From contig JAMLHE010000001.1 in NCBI GenBank assembly GCA_023957315.1, positions 62,001-126,000 on the forward strand: a stretch of 64,000 nt of DNA. The letters are read 5' to 3'. Positions 20,201 through 29,098 of the stretch are shown here, piece by piece (within the stretch, counting starts at the first letter, position 1; every line of letters starts with the position of its first letter). Below the pieces are notes generated by a model that made no database searches, was not told the DNA's origin, and worked only from the letters and a program-made list of their open reading frames with translations. The stretch is from Candidatus Kapaibacterium sp. Its GTDB lineage: Bacteria; Bacteroidota; Ignavibacteria; Kapaibacteriales; UBA2268. The position numbers were made by a program, and so were the translations under genes.

Positions 20201-20706
20201 TTAGAAAAATAACCCGTTGATGAAGAACCAATTGTATTTCTATGTGCGTTATTCAAATTAAGCCCGGCACCATTGTTATCCCTGCTTGTGACATTTTCAA
20301 TAATTCCATCACTGCCTTGCCAATGGATTCCCGCACCATTAAAACCCTGAACCTTGATATCACGCAATTCTGAACCATCCTTTGTTATCCATAAGCCATA
20401 AGTAGCAAACCCGATGCGTTCTAATGTCAGCCCGCTACCTTCGATTTTGATTGGTACATTAATTACTGGCAAAGGTGCAACAACTTGAATTGTTGCGTTA
20501 TTATCTAAAAATTTTATAACAGCTGCCACACCATTTTTGTTTGCATTTTGAATTGCAGAGCGTAATGTTGGCGGGGCATATATACCATCATCTATATCGA
20601 AATCAGATTCATCTCCATAATCTGAAACCAAGAAATTCTGGCTATGTAGGTTTTGGAATGATAACAAAGCAATTATTATTATTCCGAAAATTAGGATTTT
20701 TTGCAT
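17293..20706 (-). CDS. Secreted right-handed beta-helix protein with duplicated GWNMIS C-terminal module
   Basis: The 1137-residue protein starts with a signal peptide (hydrophobic segment ending LHSQ). Residues ~30-650 are dominated by N-N-x-I and N-x-I-I-G-type beta-helix coils (IENNMIGLE, IRNNHISGN, IKNNIISGN), as in pectate-lyase-like parallel beta-helix folds. A PKD/CARDB-like region (about 830-960) includes VVIRDSVSNLQM and LQPGDSVIFVSKG. The last ~160 residues are two copies of an ~80-residue unit beginning GWNMIS. No standard type IX tail is recognised. ATG at 20,706 has GAGG upstream. It is probably a cell-surface or adhesin-like protein; no catalytic residues were identified. Confidence 0.8.
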   Translation of the reverse strand: MQKILIFGIIIIALLSFQNLHSQNFLVSDYGDESDFDIDDGIYAPPTLRSAIQNANKNGVAAVIKFLDNNATIQVVAPLPVINVPIKIEGSGLTLERIGFATYGLWITKDGSELRDIKVQGFNGAGIHWQGSDGIIENVTSRDNNGAGLNLNNAHRNTIGSSSTGYFSNVFSGATGTGGYGVSLLNSNDNVIQYCGIGVDAGSQKFANSRSGINIDSSYRNIIQNNTISGNDWHGIQIYCKGNDCSNIIENNMIGLEIFGQDSIPNKMSGILLNGTKGDTIRNNHISGNLSYGVHISTANCSNITVENNIIGTDKSTKNALPNAHGIQMSGSHNTIKNNIISGNNGNGIAFSSGANNITEIKGNIIGLDSGLTLAVPNNRGAFLAGQDIIFGDPDGIDFNYIAGNKSDGIFITGSTTNNIRIVRNIIGTNSIFPTAVFQNGGSGILVTYAAKNVKIDSNLVVACQKNGIEVVRIEFNFEGIPPIFHRPNFVLIRGNSIGPRIDLGDSSRIGGSGISVFAADSVLIEDNQIFGTNQNGITIGIQNPVYNADTTLKVRIFSNMIGDSSLTQHNKIDGDGIAVLNSGQIFIGGTGRGNMISNSDGSGINMLRAEYIYIDSNSIFAIKNHGIHIDSSDIIEINRNTIGPDSNLNQLKIVKDGIRMNDCQDVFVGSQNSTELANKIFYCQNGISVRGQSLRAYSYFNVFKNNELGGIELDDLVSYFNDGKYNDYMDLDSGSNQLQNTIDVEQAYAEGDSIVIKGHFNGAAFKLYKSEIYLTTAPPDSLKHTTQGLIPVEILNFETDEDGYAFIDTTFKNPLYAALISSYDFPTVIVHGENGTSSFSHLSYINPIIPFVDIEVIIDSVMSGVDEYGIVELYTKVKNIGIITALDVVIRDSVSNLQMKEASISNGIADVTDGAFIGLVSELQPGDSVIFVSKGKLMGVGEHTRIVSAFAEQNEPDTLNNSDTITFNVNPVKHNLSLNQGWNMISSYVEPTEAELEDIFAIIENFVVILKNNLGQIFFPSFGINDIGFWNALEGYQIYMSEAKTLEISGFKILPQSSPINLVAGWNMISYLRDSSMDIEAAFSTLNINDNLIIAKDNFGQVYFPIFGINTIGNLMPGQGYQLYLNQNTTLSYPDN

Positions 20707-20935
20707 TTGTACCTCGTGTTTAATGATATACAAATATAAAAAAATTATTTGTATTTACATAATGAATAAATATTCATAATATTGAAAAATAAGAAAATAT
20801 ATTTTTATACTCCTTATCTATTTAAAATTGAAAGCTAACTTAAAAGCTTGTTGGGGATATAAAAAATCGATAACAACTTGCATACTTTGTTATACAAGCT
20901 ATTACCGACTATTGTTAATCCTTATTTATGCCCAA

Positions 20936-23200
20936 TTACATAAACTTTTTCTTGATGATATTTAATGCCGAGCCGGCGCGGAACCATTCGATTTGTTGCT
21001 CATTATAGGAATGATAGACCTCGAATTCATCTCTTGTACCATCGGCATGATGCAGCACTACGGTAAGATGTTTGTCCGGGGCAAATTCGGTCAATCCGAG
21101 TATATCAATTGTGTCGTCTTCCTGGATTTTTGCGTAATCTTCCGGATTGGCAAAAGTCAGAGCCAACATACCTTGCTTCTTGAGATTAGTTTCATGAATG
21201 CGGGCAAATGAACGAACTAGAATAACCTTCATACCCAAATGTCGCGGTTGCATCGCTGCGTGTTCGCGTGATGAGCCTTCGCCATAGTTTTCGTCGCCCA
21301 CTACGACTGTGCCGATTCCTGCGGCTTTGTACGCACGTTGAACGGTTGGCACTTCGCCATATTCGCCTGTGAGTTGGTTCTTCACGTAATTTGTTTTTTC
21401 GTTGAAAAAGTTCACAGCTCCTGTCAATGTGTTATTTGCAATATTGTCCAAATGCCCTCTGAATCGAAGCCATGGTCCAGCCATCGAAATATGGTCAGTC
21501 GTACACTTTCCTTTTGCTTTGATGATTAATTTCAAACCTGTATAATCGCGTCCGTTCCATTCCGCAAATGGGTCAAGAAGCTGCAGCCTGTCCGAATCCG
21601 GTTGGACTACCACTTGGATTGATGAACCGTCTTCAGCAGGTGATTGATAGCCCGCATCTTCAACGTCGAAGCCTCTTTCGGGCAATTCCAATCCTACGGG
21701 CGGTTCGAGCATGACTTGTTCGCCATTTTCATTGATTAATTTGTCGGTCATCGGATTAAATTTCAAAGTTCCGGCAATCGAAAGCGCTGTAACGATTTCC
21801 GGAGATGCTACGAATCCGTGAGTATTCGGATTGCCGTCATTTCTTTTCGCAAAATTGCGATTGAATGAGGTAATGATTGTATTTTTTTCCTTTTTATCGG
21901 CTCCGTGTCTTGCCCATTGACCGATGCAAGGTCCACAAGCATTTGCAAGCACCACGCCGCCAATTTTCTCGAAATCGTCCAACAAGCCGTCGCGCTCAAT
22001 TGTGAATCGAATCATCTCCGAGCCCGGAGTAATCGTAAATTCTGATTTCGCCAACAAATTTTTCTCCGAAGCTTGTCTGGCGACTTCCGCTGCACGGGTC
22101 AAATCTTCGTATGACGAGTTTGTGCATGAGCCGATAAGTCCGACTTCAATTTTTTCGGGCCAAGCGTTTGCATCTACAGCTTCCTTCATTTTTGAAAGAG
22201 GAGTTGCCAAATCGGGGGTAAATGGTCCGTTTACGTGTGGCTCGAGTTCAGATAAATTTATTTCAATTACTTGGTCAAAATATTTTTCGGGATTTTGGTA
22301 AACTTCGGCATCACCGGTCAGATGGTGCGAAATTGATTTTGCCAATTCGCTGACTTCTTTTCTATCTGTAGCTTCCAAATATCTCACCATTGATTCATCG
22401 AATCCGAATAGTGATGTAGTAGCGCCAATTTCTGCACCCATATTGCAAATTGTGCCTTTGCCGGTACAAGAAATGGAATCTGCTCCTTCGCCAAAATATT
22501 CGAGAATGTGTCCTGTACCACCTTTAACAGTCAAAATATCGGCAACTTTAAGTATGACATCTTTTGCGGACGTCCAACCACTCATTTTACCGGTAAGTTT
22601 GACACCAATTAACTTAGGGAATTTCAACTCCCACGGAAATCCTGCCATTACGTCAACGGCATCAGCACCGCCGACACCAATCGCTACCATGCCCAATCCG
22701 CCTGCATTAACTGTGTGCGAATCCGTGCCAATCATCATCCCACCCGGGAAAGCATAATTTTCGAGTATAACTTGATGGATGATTCCCGCACCGGGTTTCC
22801 AGAATCCAATTCCATATTTGCTCGAAACAGAGGAAAGAAAATCGAATACTTCCTTGTTCACGTCTTTAGATTCGGCAAGGTCAGCGACTGCGCCATTTTT
22901 TGCTAATATCAAGTGGTCGCAATGTACTGTTGAGGGAACTGCCACCTGTGGCATTCCTGCTTGCATGAATTGCATAAGTGCCATCTGAGCAGTGGCGTCT
23001 TGCATGGCTACTCTATCTGGATTGAAATCGACATAGTCATTTCCACGACCGAAATCCTTGAGTTCTTGATTTTTGTCCAAGTGTGAGTATAGAATTTTTT
23101 CAGTAAGTGTCAGTGGTCGTCCCAAGGCGGCTTTTGCTTTGGAAATTTTTGAATCTAAATCGGCATAAACCGCTTTAATCATATTCAAATCGAAAATCAT
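20936..23200 (-). CDS. Aconitate hydratase (mitochondrial-type)
   Basis: The 754-residue TCA-cycle enzyme isomerises citrate and isocitrate. The three [4Fe-4S] cysteines are visible: one in [10 protein letters not shown] and two in [10 protein letters not shown]. The catalytic [13 protein letters not shown] motif is present, and the swivelling C-terminal domain contains [17 protein letters not shown]. Length and architecture fit the mitochondrial-type aconitase rather than AcnB or the longer IRP-like AcnA. AAGGG lies about 7 bases before the ATG. It is transcribed alone, upstream of but not clearly cotranscribed with the beta-helix gene (229-bp gap). Confidence 0.95.
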   Translation of the reverse strand: MIFDLNMIKAVYADLDSKISKAKAALGRPLTLTEKILYSHLDKNQELKDFGRGNDYVDFNPDRVAMQDATAQMALMQFMQAGMPQVAVPSTVHCDHLILAKNGAVADLAESKDVNKEVFDFLSSVSSKYGIGFWKPGAGIIHQVILENYAFPGGMMIGTDSHTVNAGGLGMVAIGVGGADAVDVMAGFPWELKFPKLIGVKLTGKMSGWTSAKDVILKVADILTVKGGTGHILEYFGEGADSISCTGKGTICNMGAEIGATTSLFGFDESMVRYLEATDRKEVSELAKSISHHLTGDAEVYQNPEKYFDQVIEINLSELEPHVNGPFTPDLATPLSKMKEAVDANAWPEKIEVGLIGSCTNSSYEDLTRAAEVARQASEKNLLAKSEFTITPGSEMIRFTIERDGLLDDFEKIGGVVLANACGPCIGQWARHGADKKEKNTIITSFNRNFAKRNDGNPNTHGFVASPEIVTALSIAGTLKFNPMTDKLINENGEQVMLEPPVGLELPERGFDVEDAGYQSPAEDGSSIQVVVQPDSDRLQLLDPFAEWNGRDYTGLKLIIKAKGKCTTDHISMAGPWLRFRGHLDNIANNTLTGAVNFFNEKTNYVKNQLTGEYGEVPTVQRAYKAAGIGTVVVGDENYGEGSSREHAAMQPRHLGMKVILVRSFARIHETNLKKQGMLALTFANPEDYAKIQEDDTIDILGLTEFAPDKHLTVVLHHADGTRDEFEVYHSYNEQQIEWFRAGSALNIIKKKFM

Positions 23201-23352
23201 AATAAAACCCTTATTATTATTTGATTATGTAAATTTTTATAACTACTAATTTAAAACTATCTGAAATTGAAATCAAATTAAATTACCATTTGCTTACACT
23301 TTCGTAAATTTGTACTATATATTTTTGTATTTTCTTGAAAATAAGGTATAAA

Positions 23353-24678
23353 ATGTCATACGAAATAGCAGTAATCGGAACCGGATATGTCGGATTAGTA
23401 ACAGGTACATGTTTCGCCTCCACAGGAATTAAAGTAATTTGCATTGATATTGACGAAAAAAAGGTAGAAATGATGCAAAATGGGAAATGTCCAATTTTCG
23501 AACCCGGACTTGAACCTTTGCTCGTGAAAAATTTACGCGACGGAAGATTGCATTTTTCGACAAATTTGGAATATGCTGTCGAGAATGCCTCTGTCATTTT
23601 CTTATGTTTGCCCACTCCGCCCAACGAAGACGGTTCGGCAGATTTGCAACATGTCCAAAGAGTAGCATCGGATATTGCGATGATTATCAAAAAAAAGAAT
23701 CTTACTGAAAACAAAATTATCGTGAACAAGAGCACAGTTCCCGTGGGAACTTCGGATGTTGTGAAAGCAATTTTTGATGAAATTTTGCCTGATAACAAGG
23801 TGACTGTTGCCTCGAACCCGGAATTTTTGAGAGAAGGATTCGCCGTCGAGGACGCAATGAAACCGGAAAGAATCGTAATTGGTACTTCCGACGAATACAC
23901 TGCTAAGACGCTAAGCGACTTGTATCAACCGTTTGTTCGCTCAGGCAACCCGATTTATGTGATGGACGAGAAAAGCTCTGAATTGACAAAATACGCAGCA
24001 AATGCGTTCCTTGCTACTAAAATTTCATTCATGAATGACCTATCGGCATATTGCGAAGCAGTCGGCGCCGATATTGAAAAAATCAGAGTTGGAATTGGTT
24101 CGGATACTCGCATCGGCAAACGATTTTTGTTTGCCGGAATAGGCTATGGCGGCTCCTGTTTCCCGAAAGATGTTCGCGCTTTGATGTATTCAGCCCAAGC
24201 CAAAGGCATCGAGTTAGATATTGTCAAGGCTTCATACGAAGTTAATGACAAGCAAATTCGCCGATTTTTCGAAACAATTTCCAAAAGATTTGGCGGCAAA
24301 CTCACAGGCTTACGATTCGCATTGTGGGGTTTGGCATTCAAACCCAATACAGATGACACTCGCGAAGCACCTGCTCACAGATTAATCGAATTATTGCTCG
24401 AAAAAGGGGCAGAAATCATTGCTTTCGACCCGGAAGCAATCGAAAATACTAAAGTTGTTTTTGGGAACAAAATTGCATATTCAGACAATATGTATGATGC
24501 TTTGAAAAATGCTGATGCTTTAGTAATAGCTACGGAATGGAACGAGTTTAGGAATCCGGATTTGGAAAAAATCAGTTTCTCGCTGAAGCAAAATATAATT
24601 TTTGACGGAAGAAATCTGTTTGAGCCGGCGGATATGAAAGAACAAGGTTTTGAGTATTTCTGCATCGGACGAAAGTAA
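23353..24678 (+). CDS. ugd: UDP-glucose 6-dehydrogenase
   Basis: The 441-residue UDP-glucose/GDP-mannose dehydrogenase family protein makes UDP-glucuronate with two NAD reductions. The N-terminal Rossmann motif is IGTGYVGLVTGTC, followed by FLCLPTPPNEDGSAD, the substrate segment NPEFLREG and the catalytic cysteine in GYGGSCFPKD (about Cys269). The ATG at 23,353 follows AAGG by about 8 bases; the frame remains open to 23,335, but the additional residues are not needed. The product feeds polysaccharide or lipid A modification. GDP-mannose dehydrogenase is a less likely alternative. Confidence 0.92.
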   Translation: MSYEIAVIGTGYVGLVTGTCFASTGIKVICIDIDEKKVEMMQNGKCPIFEPGLEPLLVKNLRDGRLHFSTNLEYAVENASVIFLCLPTPPNEDGSADLQHVQRVASDIAMIIKKKNLTENKIIVNKSTVPVGTSDVVKAIFDEILPDNKVTVASNPEFLREGFAVEDAMKPERIVIGTSDEYTAKTLSDLYQPFVRSGNPIYVMDEKSSELTKYAANAFLATKISFMNDLSAYCEAVGADIEKIRVGIGSDTRIGKRFLFAGIGYGGSCFPKDVRALMYSAQAKGIELDIVKASYEVNDKQIRRFFETISKRFGGKLTGLRFALWGLAFKPNTDDTREAPAHRLIELLLEKGAEIIAFDPEAIENTKVVFGNKIAYSDNMYDALKNADALVIATEWNEFRNPDLEKISFSLKQNIIFDGRNLFEPADMKEQGFEYFCIGRK

Positions 24679-24912
24679 TTTGGGGCATGGTGATAAATGA
24701 CCAAGTGAATTATGAATTCAGGTTTATTTTTCGCCATAATTTCAGATTATTCTGACCTTTATTGCAATGCTATATTGAGATAGCCGATAGAGTCAACAGC
24801 AAAGTAAATTCAAACATTGTTGGCATGATATTTCATAAAATTGATATAAATATTCAATAAATTTGATTTGATGCCGATATTTTATATAACATTAAATTTT
24901 AAATGGAAAAGT

Positions 24913-25518
24913 ATGGCTGATGAAATAAACAAGCAAGAACCCGAAGAGCCTAAAAAGAAAGCCGGATTGTCTTTACCTGTTATTATCGGTATCGGTGCAG
25001 GTGTATTGATTATTTTAGTTGTTGTGATTCTGTTCGCAGTCAAAATGATGCTGAATTCCGTTGTTGGCACTCAACCGGGTGACACTCAGACTACGGAGCA
25101 AGAACACAAACAAGTCGAGGATAAGGATTTGTCCAATGTTGAGTATTACAAAAGGATGGCTGAAGAGGACAAAATTTCCGAAAACGATTCGAAATACATG
25201 GAAACGGGTAGAATTACTACCAATCCGCGTGCTTCGACTCAATTTGTAGTTGTTAATTTGGGATTAAGCTACCGAACCGGGCTTGGAGTTGACGACGAAG
25301 CCAAAAAGGAAGCCGAATCCGATGACCAAAAACGTAGATTTGAGGCATTGATTCGGAATGCTGTCAACAATCAAATAGGCGATATGAGCGTTGGCGAATT
25401 GCAACAAATTCGTCGCGATTCTCTGACTTCGATTTTCAAAGAAAGATTGGTTCCCGTGTTTATAAACAATCGAATTTTCTTGCGTGACGTAATTCTTGTA
25501 GAATATATAATTCAATAG
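24913..25518 (+). CDS. fliL: Flagellar basal-body protein FliL
   Basis: The 201-residue protein has a charged cytoplasmic N terminus (EEPKKK), one membrane helix (VIIGIGAGVLIILVVVILFAV, about 22-43) and a periplasmic stomatin-like FliL domain with VVVNLGLSYR and the C-terminal ILVEYIIQ. FliL surrounds the MotAB stator and supports torque at high load. The ATG at 24,913 follows GGAAAAG; an in-frame ATG at 24,868 would add 15 unlikely residues. It leads the cluster fliL-fliM-fliN-fliO with gaps of only 4-21 bases. Confidence 0.9.
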   Translation: MADEINKQEPEEPKKKAGLSLPVIIGIGAGVLIILVVVILFAVKMMLNSVVGTQPGDTQTTEQEHKQVEDKDLSNVEYYKRMAEEDKISENDSKYMETGRITTNPRASTQFVVVNLGLSYRTGLGVDDEAKKEAESDDQKRRFEALIRNAVNNQIGDMSVGELQQIRRDSLTSIFKERLVPVFINNRIFLRDVILVEYIIQ

Positions 25519-25524
25519 TGGTGT

Positions 25525-26562
25525 ATGGCTGAAGTTTTATCACAATTAGAAATAGACAACCTGCTCAATGAAATGAACAGCGGGCGAATAGACGTTAATG
25601 AAGTAATTTCCGGCAAATTGGCAAAAGGGGAGATTAGCAATTACGATTTTCGTCGCCCTAATCGTATTTCTAAAAATCAAGTTCGTACTCTCCAAACAAT
25701 ACATGAAAATTTTTCCGAAGTATTTGGATATTATTTAGTCTCAAAGTTGCAAACTGTCGTGTCATTCACAGTGACATCAGTTGACCAGCTCTTTTATTCC
25801 GAATTTATATTGTCAGTATCGAATCCGAGTTGCCTTTATATTTTTGATATGGAAGGCACAGATGGCTCGGGAATTATGGAAGTAAGCCCCGAATTAGCAC
25901 TAACGATTGTGGAAATGTTGCTCGGCGGAGGTGGTGATGTCGTCCCCAAACCCAGAACAATTACACCGATTGAGCAAGCTGTAATCAAGGGTGTTATCGA
26001 GCACGCTTTATCAGATTTGCGAAATTCATGGCGAGCAATCGCCGATTTGAATTTCAAATATTCGAGATTAGAAGTAGAAGCAGACTTCGTCCAAGTGGCA
26101 CCATCGTCGGAAATCGTGGTTGTAGTATCTTTTGACGTCAAAATCGGCAATACAAATAATACTTTCATGATGAACCTATGCTTCCCGACATTTGCTTTAG
26201 AAGAGGTTCTTTCAAAGCTCAACAAGCAACAAATCACGACGAATGCAGTCAAAGTTTCGCCCAAGAAAATCAGGGATAACATTGCAGTAGTCAATCAACA
26301 GATATCGACAACGCGGCTTCCGGTAATTGCCGAACTTGGCAAAACATCTCTCACAGTAGGTGAATTATTAGAACTCAAGCCCGGCGATGTGATAAAATTA
26401 GAAAATAGAATTAACGAAGAAATCGAAGTAATTATCGGTAGTAAACGCAAACTTGCAGCGCGTCCAGGAACTGTTGACGGCAAAAAAGCTATTAGGATTA
26501 CACGTGCACTCAAGGAAGAGGACTTAGTAGAAATGGATTTATCGTTTAAAGAAATGGAGTAA
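25525..26562 (+). CDS. fliM: Flagellar motor switch protein FliM
   Basis: The 345-residue C-ring protein begins with the CheY-P-binding peptide SQLEIDNLL (about residues 5-13). The middle domain contains NFSEVFGYYLVSKLQTVV and the CheC-like core MLLGGGGDV. The C-terminal SpoA domain has LGKTSLTVGELLELKPGDVIKLE, which pairs with FliN. Together with FliG and FliN it forms the switch that sets rotation direction. It starts 6 bases after fliL. No fliG or chemotaxis genes occur in this window. Confidence 0.96.
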   Translation: MAEVLSQLEIDNLLNEMNSGRIDVNEVISGKLAKGEISNYDFRRPNRISKNQVRTLQTIHENFSEVFGYYLVSKLQTVVSFTVTSVDQLFYSEFILSVSNPSCLYIFDMEGTDGSGIMEVSPELALTIVEMLLGGGGDVVPKPRTITPIEQAVIKGVIEHALSDLRNSWRAIADLNFKYSRLEVEADFVQVAPSSEIVVVVSFDVKIGNTNNTFMMNLCFPTFALEEVLSKLNKQQITTNAVKVSPKKIRDNIAVVNQQISTTRLPVIAELGKTSLTVGELLELKPGDVIKLENRINEEIEVIIGSKRKLAARPGTVDGKKAIRITRALKEEDLVEMDLSFKEME

Positions 26563-26566
26563 TATT

Positions 26567-26998
26567 ATGTCAATGACCCAAGAAGAAATTGATGCTTTAA
26601 TCAGCAGCGGAGTTGACGAAACTCAAAATGAAGAAAATCTTGATTCGGAGCAAAAGGCAAAATCGGCTGATACAATGCAGGGTGATTTCCCGAATTTAGG
26701 ATTTTCGAGTGACTCGAATATATTGTCACCACTCGACCCAAAAATGGAATTGCTCTATGATTTGCAATTGCCTGTTTCTATCGAGCTTGGCAGGACTAAT
26801 ATGTTGATTCGGGACATTCTCCGCCTTGGTAGAGGCTCTGTCGTCGAATTCGACAAATTAGTCAGCGAGCCGGTTGACGTGTTGATAAATGGCAAAAAAG
26901 TAGCCGAAGGCGAAGTTGTAGTTGTGGATAAGCATTTCGGTATCAGAATCACTACTTTGATTGACCCGGCTGATAGATTGAAGGGAATCAAGAAATAA
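26567..26998 (+). CDS. fliN: Flagellar motor switch protein FliN
   Basis: The 143-residue protein has a C-terminal SpoA domain (LPVSIELGRTNMLIRDILRLGRGSVVEFDK) typical of FliN. It also carries an N-terminal TQEEIDALI peptide, similar to the CheY-binding peptide of FliM, joined by a negatively charged linker. FliN forms the lower C-ring with FliM and helps dock the export ATPase complex. It begins 4 bases after fliM. The additional N-terminal peptide is more usual for FliM or FliY than for short FliN proteins. Confidence 0.94.
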   Translation: MSMTQEEIDALISSGVDETQNEENLDSEQKAKSADTMQGDFPNLGFSSDSNILSPLDPKMELLYDLQLPVSIELGRTNMLIRDILRLGRGSVVEFDKLVSEPVDVLINGKKVAEGEVVVVDKHFGIRITTLIDPADRLKGIKK

Positions 26999-27019
26999 TT
27001 TAATTAAGCGAGGCTTTCG

Positions 27020-27409
27020 ATGGATGGTTCTATATTAAATACATTTATTACTTTGATAGTTGCTGTTGGAATCTTAGGCGTTCTTCTCATATTTGTGAAA
27101 AGATACGCTAGTAAATTCAAGAGCAATTTATCACCTATTGACCTGAAAGTTCTCTCGAAAGTTTCACTCCAACCCAAAAATCATCTTTTTGTAGTCCAAG
27201 CCGGAACGAGAGTTTTGTTGCTTGGAGTCACAGACAAAAGTATCACTCCAATTGCTGATTTGACCGGCAAAATTGATAAAAGTGCAGAAGATTCTGCCGT
27301 GACCGGAATTAAGAAACAAGTTAGGGATTCGCGAAATCAAACCGAAGCCGACGATGATTTATCGTTCAAAGCTTTTATACGGAACGTACTCAAAAAGCAA
27401 AGCAATTAG
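27020..27409 (+). CDS. fliO: Flagellar biosynthesis protein FliO
   Basis: The 129-residue protein has one membrane helix near the N terminus (FITLIVAVGILGVLLIFV) followed by a small cytoplasmic beta domain: KVSLQPKNHLFVVQAGTRVLLLGVTDKSITPI. This is the FliO/FliZ-family pattern; FliO assists assembly of the FliP export-gate complex. It starts 21 bases after fliN. The usual next genes fliP, fliQ and fliR are absent, because the cluster ends in a four-base overlap with the convergent phosphodiesterase gene. Confidence 0.85.
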   Translation: MDGSILNTFITLIVAVGILGVLLIFVKRYASKFKSNLSPIDLKVLSKVSLQPKNHLFVVQAGTRVLLLGVTDKSITPIADLTGKIDKSAEDSAVTGIKKQVRDSRNQTEADDDLSFKAFIRNVLKKQSN

Positions 27410-28164
27410 GCTTTGATTTCTTCTAACCATTTGAAAATCTTATTCGGATAATTTGTCGCTACTGCTCTGACTTTGTACTCCAAAGCTATTTCGAGATTTG
27501 CTTTTGTATCCACAGAATACACTCCGGTGAAAAGTTCTTCCCTAATTGCCGATTCCATCAACTCTTGTGTGAGTTCCTCAACCGAAAAAATGAACACTTC
27601 GCATTGAGTTAATTCTTTGATTTCTTTCGGAGTCTTATCGTCCCCGGGGATTTTGATTGCAGCAGTTTTGATATTCGGATTCAATTCTTTCAAATCCCTC
27701 AGAACTTTGTAATTGAAGGAGCCGAATATAGTGCGTTCAAGATTGTTATATTCTTCGATTAAATCAATCAAATTTTTCATATTTGCTTGGATTTTGTCAC
27801 CGGTCCAAGTTTTGATTTCAATCATTAGCAGAGCCTTGTCGCGAACCAATTCCAATACTTCCTGCAAGAGCGGAATTTTTTCGCCTGCATAAATGCTGCC
27901 ATAAGCAGAACCAATATCAATATCCTTAATTTCATCAAAATTCAATTCCGAGATACGTTTGATATGTCCCGGTGGCACAAAATCGTGATAAACGACAAAT
28001 TTATTATCAGCGGTGATTTGAATATCAATTTCGACCATCTTGGCACCTGATTCCAATGCTTGACGGAATGCCGAAATCGTATTTTCGGGAGCTGTCCCTG
28101 ACGAGCCTCTGTGTGCCACTACGAGCAGTTCGCCGGATTTTGATACATCTAATAAACTATTCAT
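27406..28164 (-). CDS. Glycerophosphodiester phosphodiesterase family protein
   Basis: The 252-residue protein has the GDPD TIM-barrel signature: VVAHRGSSGTAPENTISAF near residue 20, then MVEIDIQITADNKFVVYHD with the metal-binding Glu and Asp and the general-acid histidine. Such enzymes hydrolyse glycerophosphodiesters to sn-glycerol 3-phosphate and an alcohol. There is no signal peptide, so it acts in the cytoplasm. The ATG at 28,164 is used here; a TTG 7 codons upstream is an alternative. It overlaps the end of fliO by four bases in opposite orientation. Confidence 0.88.
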   Translation of the reverse strand: MNSLLDVSKSGELLVVAHRGSSGTAPENTISAFRQALESGAKMVEIDIQITADNKFVVYHDFVPPGHIKRISELNFDEIKDIDIGSAYGSIYAGEKIPLLQEVLELVRDKALLMIEIKTWTGDKIQANMKNLIDLIEEYNNLERTIFGSFNYKVLRDLKELNPNIKTAAIKIPGDDKTPKEIKELTQCEVFIFSVEELTQELMESAIREELFTGVYSVDTKANLEIALEYKVRAVATNYPNKIFKWLEEIKA

Positions 28165-28319
28165 GTATTTTTGAAATTTGAACAAACTTAAATATATATA
28201 AATTAAAGCACATAACTAAGAAAAATATTTTTGTTTTTGAAAATATCTTTCTTGATTTATAAAGAAAATTGTGTTAAATTAACATTTAGAATTTGTGAAT
28301 TTTTAAAAATGAGGTTATT

Positions 28320-28760
28320 ATGCCATTGTTAAGAAGAGTCTCGGAAATCATGACCACTAACGTGTTCAACGTCAGTATCGAGGATACAATCCACGATGCA
28401 GACGAAATTATGAAGAGGGAGAAAATCAGACACATACCCGTACTTGAAGGACGTAAAATTGTCGGTGTAATAACGGATTTGAAAATTCGCGAATACAGTC
28501 TCAGAAATATCTATGACGCAAATCAGAATTTCGGAGAAAATGGCTTCAATAAGATTATTGATTATGCCAAAATCATGAATCCGATTACTCACGTCATTTA
28601 CCCTGAAGATAGCGTAGCAAAGGCTGTGGCACTTATGGCAAAATATAAATTGGATTGCCTTCCGGTGGTAGATTGGGAAATGAATTTGCTCGGAATTTTG
28701 ACTCATACCGATATTTTGCTATTTACACACTCGCTCCTTATGGATATGCAAAAGCAGTAA
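28320..28760 (+). CDS. CBS-domain-pair protein
   Basis: The 146-residue protein consists of two CBS motifs only. The first is VSEIMTTNVFNVSIEDTI with the HIPVLEGRKIVGVITDLKIRE core, and the second is YAKIMNPITHVIYPEDSV with CLPVVDWEMNLLGILTHTDIL. CBS pairs sense adenine nucleotides and regulate partner enzymes or channels; the partner is not evident. GAGG precedes the ATG. The two CBS motifs are separated by an unusually long segment (about residues 63-87), which may house a ligand loop. Directly downstream lies a repeat array. Confidence 0.9.
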   Translation: MPLLRRVSEIMTTNVFNVSIEDTIHDADEIMKREKIRHIPVLEGRKIVGVITDLKIREYSLRNIYDANQNFGENGFNKIIDYAKIMNPITHVIYPEDSVAKAVALMAKYKLDCLPVVDWEMNLLGILTHTDILLFTHSLLMDMQKQ

Positions 28761-28766
28761 TACTGC

Positions 28767-29002
28767 CTTCATTCTGAGCCGCAGGCGAAGAATGAAGTTT
28801 TCCAAAAAACATGGATTCCTCAATTCGTTCAGAATGACAAAACAACGTCATTCTGAGCCGCAGGCGAAGAATCAAGCTTTCAAAAAACATGGATTCCTCA
28901 ATTCGTTCAGAATGACAAAACAACGTCATTCTGAGCCGCAGGCGAAGAATCAAGCTTTCAAAAAACATGGATTCTTCACTTCGTTCAGAATGACAAAACA
29001 AA
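28767..29002. repeat. Three tandem copies of a 78-bp GTCATTCTGA repeat
   Basis: Units start CATTCTGAGCCGCAGGCGAAG at 28,770, 28,849 and 28,927. Each has inverted ends (CATTCTGA / TCAGAATG) and the second half ATGGATTC(C/T)TCA. It is the same family as 10,011, 61,643 and 63,484, in inverse internal orientation relative to the last two. The remaining ~95 bases to murE are AT-rich and hold no other recognised feature. Confidence 0.88.
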
Positions 29003-29098
29003 TAAATCTTATATTTTTTTTTGTATAGCTCTAATCTTATTTTCACATGTGGAAAAAAAGTGATAGTTTTATAAGTTAGATAAATACAAGAAAAAAAA

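Noticed and set aside
24679..24912. tRNA or small RNA in the gap before fliL
   Set aside because: No cloverleaf, no CCA end and no strong hairpin are visible; the region is AT-rich only.
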